From: Lachnospiraceae bacterium UBA3273
GTDB taxonomy: Bacteria > Bacillota > Clostridia > Lachnospirales > Lachnospiraceae
Assembly (NCBI GenBank): GCA_002362385.1
Contig: DEUB01000029.1
Location: 236,481-300,480 of the forward strand
Length of the DNA stretch: 64,000 nucleotides
Reading direction: 5' to 3'
Numbering within the stretch: position 1 is the stretch's first letter; each line of letters begins with the position of its first letter. The notes below the pieces were generated by a model. The model made no database searches and was not told where the DNA came from. It worked only from the letters and a program-made list of their open reading frames with translations. Shown here piece by piece: positions 1 through 7,191 of the stretch. Both the position numbers and the translations under genes were made by a program.

Positions 1-559
1 TTCCATCGCTCTCGAAGTATAAGGCTCCCTGGCTTTCGTCCCATTTGTTCAGTTGGATCAATTCCAGTGCCTCGTAACAATCCTTATCCGGCTCTACTCT
101 ATCAAACCTCCCATTGCTGACTGGACTGAATTGCCCCTCCTGGAATATGACCTCCGGTATGCTGTCCGGGAACTTGTCACTCCATACACGGTTGAGTACC
201 ACCAGAATTACCAGCGCTTTCCCTTCAACGTCCTCGCTTTCTGCCTCTTCCATTGCGATTTTTGCCAACAGGTATGCGTCCTCAGAATCCCAGTCCATGC
301 TCCATATCATCCCCTGGCCCTCTTCCGGTGCATCCATTTCCTTAATCTCTTCCTTTTCCTCCGGCTGCGTTTCTGCCGCTATATCCGTGGTAATGATTTC
401 ACAAACTTCTATTTTCCTATCTGCATCCTCCTTCTTGCCGGTGCTGCCTCCGGCACTCGCAAACAAATTATCAATACCTTTAACCGTAAATACAGCAGCT
501 CCGCATATCGCCAGGACCTTTAATCCAAACAATAGCTTTCGCTTGCTTTTTCTACTCAC
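1..559 (-). CDS. SleB-like cell wall hydrolase, 3' end outside window
   Basis: A minus-strand frame stays open from a GTG at 557-559 to the window edge, giving about 186 residues. The GTG is chosen because a GGAGA ribosome site lies about 7 nt upstream and the next gene upstream ends at 590. A short basic stretch and one hydrophobic segment (about residues 9-25) suggest a membrane anchor or signal. After an acidic linker comes a segment like the SleB/CwlJ hydrolase domain (Hydrolase_2): LLAKIAMEEAE, the VVLNRV motif, FQEGQFSPVSNGRFD, and GALYFES at the edge. Known members cleave peptidoglycan in spore cortex or act as phage or element lysins. Here it follows two HTH regulators on the same strand inside a mobile element, so an element-borne muralytic role is inferred. 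The family call is good; the substrate is unknown. Confidence 0.72.
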   Translation of the reverse strand, partial: MSRKSKRKLLFGLKVLAICGAAVFTVKGIDNLFASAGGSTGKKEDADRKIEVCEIITTDIAAETQPEEKEEIKEMDAPEEGQGMIWSMDWDSEDAYLLAKIAMEEAESEDVEGKALVILVVLNRVWSDKFPDSIPEVIFQEGQFSPVSNGRFDRVEPDKDCYEALELIQLNKWDESQGALYFESDG

Positions 560-589
560 AATCAGTTCTCCTTTCCTGTCCTCAGCTGA

Positions 590-1084
590 TTACTCTCCCT
601 TGATGTACTTCTCACCGGCAATTTTCATTTCGCTTATAATCTCTGCGATTTTCTCCAGCTTTTCCAGAATCTCTTTCAATTTCGGGAGTTCCTCTCTGCT
701 GATGATTCCGTCCTCTGTTATCTCGATCAAGTCCTCCTTCATAGCCCTTAATCCGTCCTCATTGAACCCTCTCAGGAGACGCAGGGTAATTCCCTGTATG
801 CTCTTTTCCTCTGTCGCCAAAGGAAGAAAACCATGCACCGGACATTCTCCCATGCAATACCCTGTAATCAGTTCCGGGGCATTATATAAGTCCGCCATAA
901 GGACGACCTTATCCACCGGCACAACTTTCGTATTCCCCAGCTCGTAATCAGCCAGCGTTGATACCGAAATCCCTAAAAGCTCTGACGCTCCCTCCCGGCT
1001 ATATAGCCTTTCATTGTATGCTGCGGCTCTTTTCCTAGCCTTGAAATACACATTGTTGTTCTCGTTTATAGGACCTTTTCCCAT
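590..1084 (-). CDS. XRE-family HTH transcriptional regulator
   Basis: This 164-aa protein has an N-terminal helix-turn-helix of the XRE/Cro type at about residues 28-75, with YSREGASELLGISVSTLADYE as the recognition region. The C-terminal 60 residues are charged and predicted helical, possibly for dimerisation. A segment with three cysteines and a histidine (YCMGECPVHG, about residue 76-85) sits between the two and could bind metal; that is inference. It lies 30 nt upstream of the hydrolase gene and 28 nt downstream of another HTH gene, on the strand opposite the integrase. This is the arrangement of an early or lytic regulator in temperate phage and integrative elements. The target is not identifiable. 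Confidence 0.75.
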   Translation of the reverse strand: MGKGPINENNNVYFKARKRAAAYNERLYSREGASELLGISVSTLADYELGNTKVVPVDKVVLMADLYNAPELITGYCMGECPVHGFLPLATEEKSIQGITLRLLRGFNEDGLRAMKEDLIEITEDGIISREELPKLKEILEKLEKIAEIISEMKIAGEKYIKGE

Positions 1085-1112
1085 TTCGTGTTACCTACCC
1101 TTCCGCTATAAT

Positions 1113-1532
1113 TTAATTATCACCAGAGGGCACAGCCGGCATTTTGATGTTCAGCAGATTGCTCACGGCATCCACGATTTTTTCATTCATCATTCTGCCG
1201 TTGATAACCAGTGACAGCCGATCCCTGGAGACGTTCAGCTTCTCCGCCAGCTGATTGACGCTCATTTTCTTTTTCAAAAGCTCAATCTTCACGCACTGGC
1301 ACCATTCGTCTGAAGGTGTATCAATCCGTTCCGGCATCCCTTTTGTGCCAAGCACTCCGTTGATTTTTTCAGTGATTGTCTGGACGCTTGCGTTTGAGTA
1401 CCGGCCATTGATAACTGAGGAAACTGTCGCATAGCTGTAACCGATGCTTTCCGCCAGCTGCTTTAAGGTCATATCCTTGTCAATAGCGGCTTTCCGGACA
1501 TCTTTACCCCATTGTGATGTTTCCTTTCCCAT
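1113..1532 (-). CDS. Small regulator with two tandem HTH domains
   Basis: The protein is about 139 aa. The ATG at 1532 is preferred over one 24 nt further upstream because AAAGGAG sits 8-9 nt before it. Two separate helix-turn-helix units are visible. The first is MTLKQLAESIGYSYATVSSVINGR near residues 20-45, and the second is MSVNQLAEKLNVSRDRLSLVINGR near residues 90-115; both share the unusual ending VINGR. It is the first gene leftward from the divergent operator region at 1581-1715 and faces the cI-like repressor gene. That places it in the position of a Cro or antirepressor-type regulator. Two DNA-binding units in one chain could let a monomer contact paired half-sites; this is inference. 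Confidence 0.7.
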   Translation of the reverse strand: MGKETSQWGKDVRKAAIDKDMTLKQLAESIGYSYATVSSVINGRYSNASVQTITEKINGVLGTKGMPERIDTPSDEWCQCVKIELLKKKMSVNQLAEKLNVSRDRLSLVINGRMMNEKIVDAVSNLLNIKMPAVPSGDN

Positions 1533-1580
1533 TTGAGTATCACTCCTTTCTCGCATTTGCTTAATATTTGTTATTTATTT

Positions 1581-1715
1581 TTGCGTGTTTGCGTGCTATA
1601 ATGGAAATATCCTATTTACAGGCTCGCAAACGCACTTAGAAATACATTCCGTTCTCTGCTCGCAACTTTGAATTGATTTGTATTTCATGTATATATTATA
1701 CCACGCAATTGCGAG
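1581..1715. promoter_or_regulatory. Divergent operator array with repeated CWCGCAA heptamers
   Basis: The 237-bp gap between the divergent regulators contains six copies of a heptamer CTCGCAA or CACGCAA in both orientations: 1581-1587 and 1589-1595 (reverse), 1623-1629, 1659-1665, 1702-1708, and 1709-1715 (reverse). The last two abut to form a palindrome centred on CGCAATTGCG (1704-1713). The palindrome starts just after a candidate plus-strand -10 (TATATT, 1692-1697) paired with TTGAAT (1668-1673). The layout fits repressor control of both divergent promoters. Which of the three HTH proteins binds is not shown. Confidence 0.65.
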
Positions 1716-1769
1716 TTTGTAAATAGTTACGCTCTCATTTACGAATTTATTTTGCTACGGAGGTATGAA

Positions 1770-2135
1770 ATGGAAATAATCGAAAGAATCTACCAACTGC
1801 TGGATGAAAAAGACAAGCGTGCTTATGAACTTTGCGAAAAGCTCTCTATCCGGACTTCCACAATGTCAACCTGGAAAGCCCGCACCAACGACCCGCCTGC
1901 AAAGTATATGAAAACCATAGCTGATTTCCTCGGCGTATCGCTGGATTATCTGCTTACGGGCCAGGAGGCTCCGGTCCGCAAAAACACCACCCAGGAAGAG
2001 GATGATTTGCTCGACCTGTTCCGTTCCCTGCCGGAGCCAAAGAAATATGAATTCATTGGGGAACTCAAAGGATTTCTGAAAGCCTATACGGAGTCTCAGA
2101 AGTACCTCGATGAAGAAAAAAGATTATCAGTTTAG
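1770..2135 (+). CDS. cI-like XRE repressor
   Basis: This 121-aa protein starts at the ATG at 1770, which has ACGGAGG 6 nt upstream; an in-frame TTG at 1752 lacks a ribosome site. An XRE helix-turn-helix spans about residues 5-60 (ELCEKLSIRTSTMSTWKAR, then IADFLGVSLDYLLTG, the classic end of this domain). The C-terminal half is short, acidic and helical, with no LexA-like protease domain visible. It therefore resembles small repressors that are removed by an antirepressor or by a partner peptidase, not by self-cleavage. It is the first gene of a plus-strand operon (104-aa protein, nuclease-like gene, integrase) and sits beside the operator array, so it probably maintains the integrated state. 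Confidence 0.72.
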   Translation: MEIIERIYQLLDEKDKRAYELCEKLSIRTSTMSTWKARTNDPPAKYMKTIADFLGVSLDYLLTGQEAPVRKNTTQEEDDLLDLFRSLPEPKKYEFIGELKGFLKAYTESQKYLDEEKRLSV

Positions 2136-2181
2136 AATGGTACCGGGAATATGGCCGGTACTAAAGACAGGAGGATCGCCT

Positions 2182-2496
2182 ATGGCAAATGCTGCCCGAT
2201 ACTTCGAGCTGGCTCATACTGAGGAAACAAGTGGCAATGAAAGCGCCGCCCTGCTTTTATACCTTTCCTCTTTCTGCGACAGCTTTAACTCCGCATCCGA
2301 AGATTACCCTTGCGGCACTGTCGCCAAAATCCGGAGTCTGCAGAACCGGCTTTCTCTTTCCGACCTGCAGCTCCTTTCTTTGGTACATTCCTATGGGCCT
2401 CTTTCAGATGCAGAGTGCCAAAAACTATTATCCTATTCCATTTACGGCTGCGTTACCGGGATTAAAACTATCCTGTCCGCCCGTATCTGCGGATAG
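2182..2496 (+). CDS. Hypothetical 104-aa protein in lysogeny operon
   Basis: I do not recognise this protein. The start at 2182 is chosen because ACAGGAGGATCG precedes it; an upstream in-frame ATG at 2110 overlaps the repressor gene and has no ribosome site. The N-terminal half (ARYFELAHTEETSGNESAAL) reads like one TPR-type helical hairpin, and the rest is also predicted helical. There is no signal peptide or membrane segment. The gene lies 46 nt after the repressor and 17 nt before the PD-(D/E)XK-type gene, so the three are likely cotranscribed. It could be a partner or immunity protein for the nuclease, but nothing in the sequence proves it. Confidence 0.5.
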   Translation: MANAARYFELAHTEETSGNESAALLLYLSSFCDSFNSASEDYPCGTVAKIRSLQNRLSLSDLQLLSLVHSYGPLSDAECQKLLSYSIYGCVTGIKTILSARICG

Positions 2497-2513
2497 CGAA
2501 ATGGAGGAATCAC

Positions 2514-3097
2514 ATGGAACATCAATTAACTGGAAATGAGGAATTTACCCTGCATGGCCAAAGTGCCGGAATTACCGTTATGGACTTCTGGCGCTGGGCA
2601 TTTTCAGACTTAATCGACAATACCCAGCGTGGGGTAATGGCAGAATTTCTCGTTTATTCATCGCTGAAATCGGAGTACCCCCCCCCCGCACGCAAATGCG
2701 AGAAAACTGGCTCCCTTTTGACGTGACGAGTCCATCCGGACGCAGGATTGAAGTAAAATCTGCCGCTTACATTCAAGCCTGGACCCCTGAAAACATATTT
2801 GCTCAGATTCGTTTTGACATTGGAAAAAAGCTGGCCTGGGATAACGCTACCGCCACTTCTGCCACTGTCGCAAAGCGCAACTGCGATCTGTATGTATTCT
2901 GCCTATTTACTGCCAAGACAAAGGACGTCTCCCTGCTCGACTTGGACTATTGGGATTTTTATGTGCTGCCTACATCCGTTCTGGATGAAAAGGTGCCGGA
3001 CCAGAAGGGAATTTCCCTGTCCTCTCTCCTTAAACTGGAGCCGGTAAAGACCGACTATGCCGGACTCGGCGCGGTAATCGAATCTATCAAACTGTAA
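2514..3097 (+). pseudogene. PD-(D/E)XK nuclease-like gene, frame broken at a C10 tract
   Basis: The gene starts at an ATG with GGAGG 6 nt upstream. The frame stays open through residue Y55, then runs into C10 (2678-2687). As written, the frame continues only to 2726. The rest (2690-3097) is in the -1 frame and encodes a continuous 130-residue segment. Eight or eleven Cs would give one 193-194-aa protein. Read through, it has the signature of a restriction-endonuclease-like fold: E44 in GVMAEFLV, D70 in LPFDVTS, and E80-V-K82 in GRRIEVKSA, followed by beta-rich segments (NCDLYVFCLF). It could be a true pseudogene, a sequencing miscount, a phase-variable gene or a slippage-expressed gene. It sits between repressor and integrase, where phages often carry superinfection or defence cargo. 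Confidence 0.62.
2678..2687. repeat. Homopolymeric C10 tract inside the nuclease-like gene
   Basis: Ten consecutive C residues lie inside the coding sequence exactly where the reading frame breaks. No other homopolymer of G or C this long was noticed in the window. Tracts of this length are known to mutate by slipped-strand mispairing and to promote polymerase or ribosome slippage. Confidence 0.95.
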
Positions 3098-3110
3098 AGG
3101 AAGTGATACC

Positions 3111-4241
3111 ATGAAACTGCCAAACGGCTACGGGAGCGTAACCAAATTATCCGGAAACCGGCGCAAGCCATACCTGGCCCGTGTCACGCTCGGATGGATC
3201 ACAGACGAGCAGACCGGCAAAACAGTCCAAAACCGTGTGCCTATAGGGACATTCAAGACCAAAAAAGAGGCTCTCCAGGCATTGGCTGAATATGGAGCCA
3301 ATCCCTACGACATACAAAACAACAATCTTACCCTTGCCGAGCTTTACCAGAAGTGGACGGAAAGCTATTTCCCTACCCTGGAAAGCGAATCGTCCTCCAG
3401 AACCATCACCGCCGCCTGGAGATACTGCCACGCTATCCACAGTATGCGCGTAAAGGACCTCCGGGCCAGGCATATCAAGGGCATTATGGAGGACGGCTAT
3501 ATCATCCCCTCCCGTGGTAAGGATGCCGGGCATAAGGTGCCGGCCTCTCCAGGAACTAAGGCAAGGATCAAATCCATGTTCAACCTCATGCTGGATTATG
3601 CCCTGGAGTATGAGCTGGTAGACAAGAACTATGCTCGAACCTTTGACCTATCAAATGACATCATCAAAGAAAAAGAGGCTGCTACGAGAGGACATATAAA
3701 TTTCAATGACCAGGAAATGGAAACTCTGTGGAAAAACCTTGATTCTTTCCGCTTTGTGGACTGGATTCTGATTCAGTGCTATATGGGATGGCGCCCGCAA
3801 GAACTCGCTAAGCTCCGGATTGAGGATGTCAACCTTTCTGAGCAGTACATTACCGGGGGAATGAAAACCGATGCCGGGAAAAACCGTGTCGTGCCTATAC
3901 ATCCCCGCATAAAAAGCCTTGTGCAGAAAAACTACGACCAGGCAATCAGCCTCGGCAGCATATATCTCTTTAACGACCCGGACGCTGTAAAGGGTGGCAT
4001 GACTATCACCTACGACAAATATGCCGGGCGGTTCGCAAAAATTATGACCGCCCTGGGTATGCGTGAGGACCACCGCCCACACGATCCCCGGACTACTTTC
4101 ATCACTATGGCTAAAAAGGCCGGAGTAGATGAATATGTGATAAAGCTCCTTGTCGGCCACAAGATCACGGACATAACAGAGGGTACCTATACAAAGCGTG
4201 ATATTGAATGGCTGAGGACAGAAATGGAAAAGATGCCGTAA
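3111..4241 (+). CDS. Tyrosine recombinase / integrase
   Basis: This 376-aa protein of the phage integrase family would catalyse site-specific integration and excision of the element. It has an N-terminal AP2-like DNA-binding arm (about residues 1-65), a core-binding SAM-like domain (about 70-170), and a catalytic domain (about 195-376). The catalytic set is visible: R228 (GWRPQELAKL), a lysine in MKTDAGKNR (252/257), H324-D-P-R327, H350 in LLVGHK, and nucleophile Y360 in EGTYTKRD. The box-II version HDPRTT differs from the common HDLRHT but keeps H and R. GGAAGTGATACC provides the ribosome site. It is the last gene of the lysogeny-like operon and ends at a terminator, marking the right end of the element. 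Full length; likely functional. Confidence 0.95.
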   Translation: MKLPNGYGSVTKLSGNRRKPYLARVTLGWITDEQTGKTVQNRVPIGTFKTKKEALQALAEYGANPYDIQNNNLTLAELYQKWTESYFPTLESESSSRTITAAWRYCHAIHSMRVKDLRARHIKGIMEDGYIIPSRGKDAGHKVPASPGTKARIKSMFNLMLDYALEYELVDKNYARTFDLSNDIIKEKEAATRGHINFNDQEMETLWKNLDSFRFVDWILIQCYMGWRPQELAKLRIEDVNLSEQYITGGMKTDAGKNRVVPIHPRIKSLVQKNYDQAISLGSIYLFNDPDAVKGGMTITYDKYAGRFAKIMTALGMREDHRPHDPRTTFITMAKKAGVDEYVIKLLVGHKITDITEGTYTKRDIEWLRTEMEKMP

Positions 4242-4263
4242 CCCTTGTGGCTGCGGCTTTTTT
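4235..4263 (+). terminator. Rho-independent terminator after integrase
   Basis: GCCGTA overlapping the integrase stop codon pairs with TGCGGC (one G-U pair) and is followed by six Ts. The hairpin ends the lysogeny operon. Confidence 0.65.
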
Positions 4264-4396
4264 CGTGTCTGCTTTTGCTGAAATTCTGTTACCTGTACCG
4301 TGTTTCCTACTTGTTACCTACCGGTGTCCTACTCTCCAATTTTTACCGCTTTTCACGACTGCTCAGAGCATATTTCCTTTTTCCCTTTTGGGCATG

Positions 4397-4433
4397 AAAA
4401 AAGTACCGCAACCCTTGAAGATTACGGTACTTT
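4397..4433 (-). terminator. Terminator of NifU-like/GGGtGRT operon
   Basis: The arms AAAGTACCG (4400-4408) and CGGTACTTT (4425-4433) form a perfect 9-bp stem. On the minus strand it is followed by a run of six Ts (4397-4402). It lies 36 nt past the GGGtGRT stop codon. Confidence 0.8.
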
Positions 4434-4468
4434 CAAGCCTTTCGGCGTTTTCAATTTACAAGGTATAT

Positions 4469-5479
4469 TTAGAACTTGCCAGCCTCGGCTGCCTCCTCAA
4501 TCGAAACGGCAACTGCAACGGTAGCGCCAACCATAGGGTTGTTGCCCATACCGATAAGACCCATCATCTCAACGTGAGCCGGTACGGAAGAAGAACCTGC
4601 GAACTGTGCATCGGAATGCATACGTCCCAAGGTATCCGTGAAACCGTAGGATGCAGGACCTGCAGCCATGTTGTCCGGATGAAGGGTACGTCCTGTACCG
4701 CCGCCGGAAGCAACTGAGAAGTATTTCTTTCCTGCTTCAATTCTTTCTTTTTTGTATGTACCTGCTACAGGATGCTGGAATCTTGTAGGGTTGGTAGAGT
4801 TACCGGTAATGGAAACGTCTACATTTTCTTTCCACATAATTGCTACGCCTTCCGGAACGGAGTTTGCGCCATAGCAGTTGACCTTTGCACGAAGTCCTTC
4901 GGAATAAGGTGTTCTGCTGATTTCTTTTACTTCGTTTGTATAAGGATCGTACTCTGTCTCAACAAAGGTAAATCCGTTGATACGGGAAATGATCAAAGCA
5001 GCGTCTTTTCCCAAACCGTTTAAGATAACGCGTAAAGGTTTCTGACGGACTTTGTTAGCCTTCTCAGCAATACCGATGGCGCCTTCTGCCGCTGCAAAAG
5101 ACTCATGACCTGCTAAGAATGCGAAACACTCTGTCTCTTCCTCTAATAACATCTTGCCCAGGTTACCATGTCCTAAACCTACTTTACGGGTATCTGCAAC
5201 AGAACCGGGAATACAGAAAGCCTGAAGTCCTTCGCCGATTGCTGCAGCTGCGTCTGCTGCTTTTTTGCACTCTTTTTTGATTGCGATCGCAGCGCCTACA
5301 GTATAAGCCCAGCAGGCATTCTCAAAACAGATAGGCTGGATCTTCTTAACCTGCTCATATACATCCAGACCGGCATCTTTTGTAATTTTTTCAGCCTCTT
5401 CCAAGGAAGCGATACCATAGCTGTTTAATACGCTGTTGATTTTATCAATACGTCTTTCATATGATTCAAATAAAGCCAT
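4469..5479 (-). CDS. GGGtGRT family protein
   Basis: This 336-aa protein belongs to the family named for its invariant GGGTGRT motif, visible at residues 259-265 (SVASGGGTGRTLHPDN). Other conserved-looking blocks are GLGHGNLGKM (about 101-110), HESFAAAEGAIGIAEKAN, and a C-terminal GMGNNPMVGATVAVAVSIEEA. There is no signal peptide or membrane segment, so it is cytoplasmic. No biochemical function is known to me for the family. The gene lies 18 nt after the NifU-like gene with AAGGAGGACAAT before its ATG, and both end at the same terminator. Pairing with a NifU-like protein suggests a role in Fe-S or sulfur metabolism, but that is inference. Length appears complete. Confidence 0.9.
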   Translation of the reverse strand: MALFESYERRIDKINSVLNSYGIASLEEAEKITKDAGLDVYEQVKKIQPICFENACWAYTVGAAIAIKKECKKAADAAAAIGEGLQAFCIPGSVADTRKVGLGHGNLGKMLLEEETECFAFLAGHESFAAAEGAIGIAEKANKVRQKPLRVILNGLGKDAALIISRINGFTFVETEYDPYTNEVKEISRTPYSEGLRAKVNCYGANSVPEGVAIMWKENVDVSITGNSTNPTRFQHPVAGTYKKERIEAGKKYFSVASGGGTGRTLHPDNMAAGPASYGFTDTLGRMHSDAQFAGSSSVPAHVEMMGLIGMGNNPMVGATVAVAVSIEEAAEAGKF

Positions 5480-5497
5480 TCCATTGTCCTCCTTCTA

Positions 5498-6190
5498 TTA
5501 CTCTTTACGTGGGTCGATGATCTTAACAGCGTCGTCCACACGGCCATACTGGCCACATGCCTTTTCATATGCCGTATTGGGATCATCGCCTTTTTTGATG
5601 AAGTCTGTCATCTTTCCAAGGCTGACAAATTTGTAACCGATGATCTGATCGTCTTTGTCCAAAGCAATGCCTGTTACATAGCCTTCTGCCATTTCCAGAT
5701 AACGAGGACCTTTTTTGAGGGTACCGTACATAGTACCAACCTGGCTTCTCAAACCTTTTCCTAAATCTTCAAGACCGGCTCCGATTGGAAGGCCGTCTTC
5801 GGAGAATGCGGACTGTGTACGACCGTATACGATCTGTAAGAACAGCTCTCTCATCGCTGTATTGATAGCATCGCATACAAGGTCGGTATTTAATGCTTCC
5901 ATTACTGTTAATCCCGGTAAAATCTCAGATGCCATAGCGGCTGAATGGGTCATACCGGAGCATCCGATGGTCTCAACCAAAGCTTCCTGGATGATACCTT
6001 CCTTTACATTCAGGGTCAATTTGCAGGCGCCCTGCTGGGGAGCACACCAGCCCACACCGTGTGTCAGACCGGAAATATCTTCCACTCTTTTTGCCTGAAC
6101 CCATTTTGCTTCTTCAGGGATGGGAGCACAGCCATGATGAACGCCCTGTGCCACACAAGTCATTTCTTCCACTTCTTTTGAATAAATCAT
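5498..6190 (-). CDS. NifU-like iron-sulfur scaffold protein
   Basis: The protein is 230 aa from the ATG at 6190, chosen because GAAAGGAGA lies 8 nt upstream; the open frame extends further but without a ribosome site. It resembles the IscU/NifU N-terminal scaffold fold, with a cysteine-containing ETIGCSGMTHSAAMASEILPG block (around residue 80) in place of the usual Cys cluster spacing. Another pair of conserved-looking cysteines occurs in GVGWCAPQQGACKL (around residues 50-60). The C-terminal 90 residues hold a second module (YLEMAEGYVTGIALDKDDQIIGYK). It is the first gene of a two-gene unit with the GGGtGRT gene. A 25-nt palindrome lies just upstream and probably controls it. Scaffold function is inferred by family; the usual partner desulfurase is not nearby. 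Confidence 0.8.
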   Translation of the reverse strand: MIYSKEVEEMTCVAQGVHHGCAPIPEEAKWVQAKRVEDISGLTHGVGWCAPQQGACKLTLNVKEGIIQEALVETIGCSGMTHSAAMASEILPGLTVMEALNTDLVCDAINTAMRELFLQIVYGRTQSAFSEDGLPIGAGLEDLGKGLRSQVGTMYGTLKKGPRYLEMAEGYVTGIALDKDDQIIGYKFVSLGKMTDFIKKGDDPNTAYEKACGQYGRVDDAVKIIDPRKE

Positions 6191-6225
6191 GTGAAATCTC
6201 CTTTCAATTATGTAGAAATATATCA

Positions 6226-6250
6226 TAACAAAATATGTCATATTTTGTTA
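6226..6250. promoter_or_regulatory. 25-nt perfect palindrome upstream of NifU-like gene
   Basis: TAACAAAATATG (6226-6237) and CATATTTTGTTA (6239-6250) are exact inverted copies around one central base. On the minus strand the palindrome partly overlaps a possible -10 (TATGAT, 6222-6227) and ends 36 nt before the ATG. It does not look like a terminator, because it has low GC and no following T run. It fits an operator for a dimeric regulator; the regulator is unknown. Confidence 0.7.
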
Positions 6251-6347
6251 GATTCACCTTAAACATTCTCTCATATTTTATGCAAAAAATCCAGTCATTT
6301 ATGAACAAACCACGGATTTTTTATACAAGTTTTCAATTTATTACGTT

Positions 6348-6384
6348 CCGATACCGGCTTAATGCCTAATGATGCCGGTACCGG
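6348..6384 (-). terminator. Hairpin downstream of ABC importer operon
   Basis: CCGATACCGGC (6348-6358) pairs with GCCGGTACCGG (6374-6384) over 11 bp with one G-U. It starts 13 nt beyond the stop codon of the ATPase gene. There is no T run, so termination efficiency is uncertain. Confidence 0.55.
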
Positions 6385-6396
6385 ACAGGTATGCAC

Positions 6397-7191
6397 TCAG
6401 TTCAATATCATGCGGTCGTTGGCAAATTCTCCGCCGCTGACCTCCTCAAATTTGGCAAGCAGGTCCGAAACGTGGAGTTTCTTTTTCTCTTCCCCGCTGA
6501 CATCGTAAATAATATTGCCTTCGTGCATCATGATCAGCCTGTTTCCGTGGTTGATGGCGTCCTTCATATTGTGGGTCACCATCATAGCCGTCAACTGGTT
6601 TTCTTCAATAATCTTATCCGACAATGCCAGAACCTTGGCTGCCGTCTTGGGGTCAAGGGCTGCCGTATGCTCGTCTAACAGTAAAAGCTGGGGTTTCTCC
6701 AAGGAAGCCATGAGCAGTGTAATAGCCTGTCTCTGTCCGCCGGAAAGAAGCCCTACCTTGGATGTCAGCCGGTCTTCCAAACCCAGATCCAGAGAGCTCA
6801 GCAATTTCTTATATTTTTCTTTCTCCTTACGGGTAATGCTCCAGCTTAAAGTACGGTGTTTCCCCCTTCTGGCCGCAATGGCAAGGTTTTCGTCTATTCC
6901 CATATCCGCCGAGGTTCCCATCATGGGATCCTGGAATACCCTGCCGATATATTTTGCACGTTTATGCTCAGGCAGCTTTGTGATATCCACACCGTTTACG
7001 GAAATACTGCCGGAATCTATGGGCCATACCCCTGCAATAGCGTTTAACATTGTGGATTTACCCGCTCCGTTTCCGCCGATAATGGTTACAAAATCCCCTT
7101 CGTTCAAGGTAAGGGAAACATCGGTCAATGCCTGCTTTTCATTTACCGTTCCGGGATTGAAAGTTTTACTCAAATTTTTAATTTCCAGCAT
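6397..7191 (-). CDS. ABC transporter ATP-binding protein
   Basis: This 264-aa protein is the ATPase of a three-gene importer and powers uptake at the inner face of the membrane. The Walker A is GGNGAGKST (about residues 39-47), the signature is LLSGGQRQ, the Walker B is LLLLDEHTAALDP, and the switch histidine is in VTHNM. The DEH in place of DEP after Walker B is typical of the ATPases that accompany ABC_sub_bind-type binding proteins. The gene overlaps the permease gene by 14 nt, consistent with translational coupling. It is the last gene of the transcript begun at 9435-9463 and ends at the hairpin 6348-6384. Confidence 0.92.
   Translation of the reverse strand: MLEIKNLSKTFNPGTVNEKQALTDVSLTLNEGDFVTIIGGNGAGKSTMLNAIAGVWPIDSGSISVNGVDITKLPEHKRAKYIGRVFQDPMMGTSADMGIDENLAIAARRGKHRTLSWSITRKEKEKYKKLLSSLDLGLEDRLTSKVGLLSGGQRQAITLLMASLEKPQLLLLDEHTAALDPKTAAKVLALSDKIIEENQLTAMMVTHNMKDAINHGNRLIMMHEGNIIYDVSGEEKKKLHVSDLLAKFEEVSGGEFANDRMILN

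Noticed and set aside
114..947. 277-residue plus-strand open frame
   Set aside because: It runs antisense over the SleB-like and XRE genes, is Ser/Ile-rich, and has no ribosome site. Shadow of minus-strand genes.
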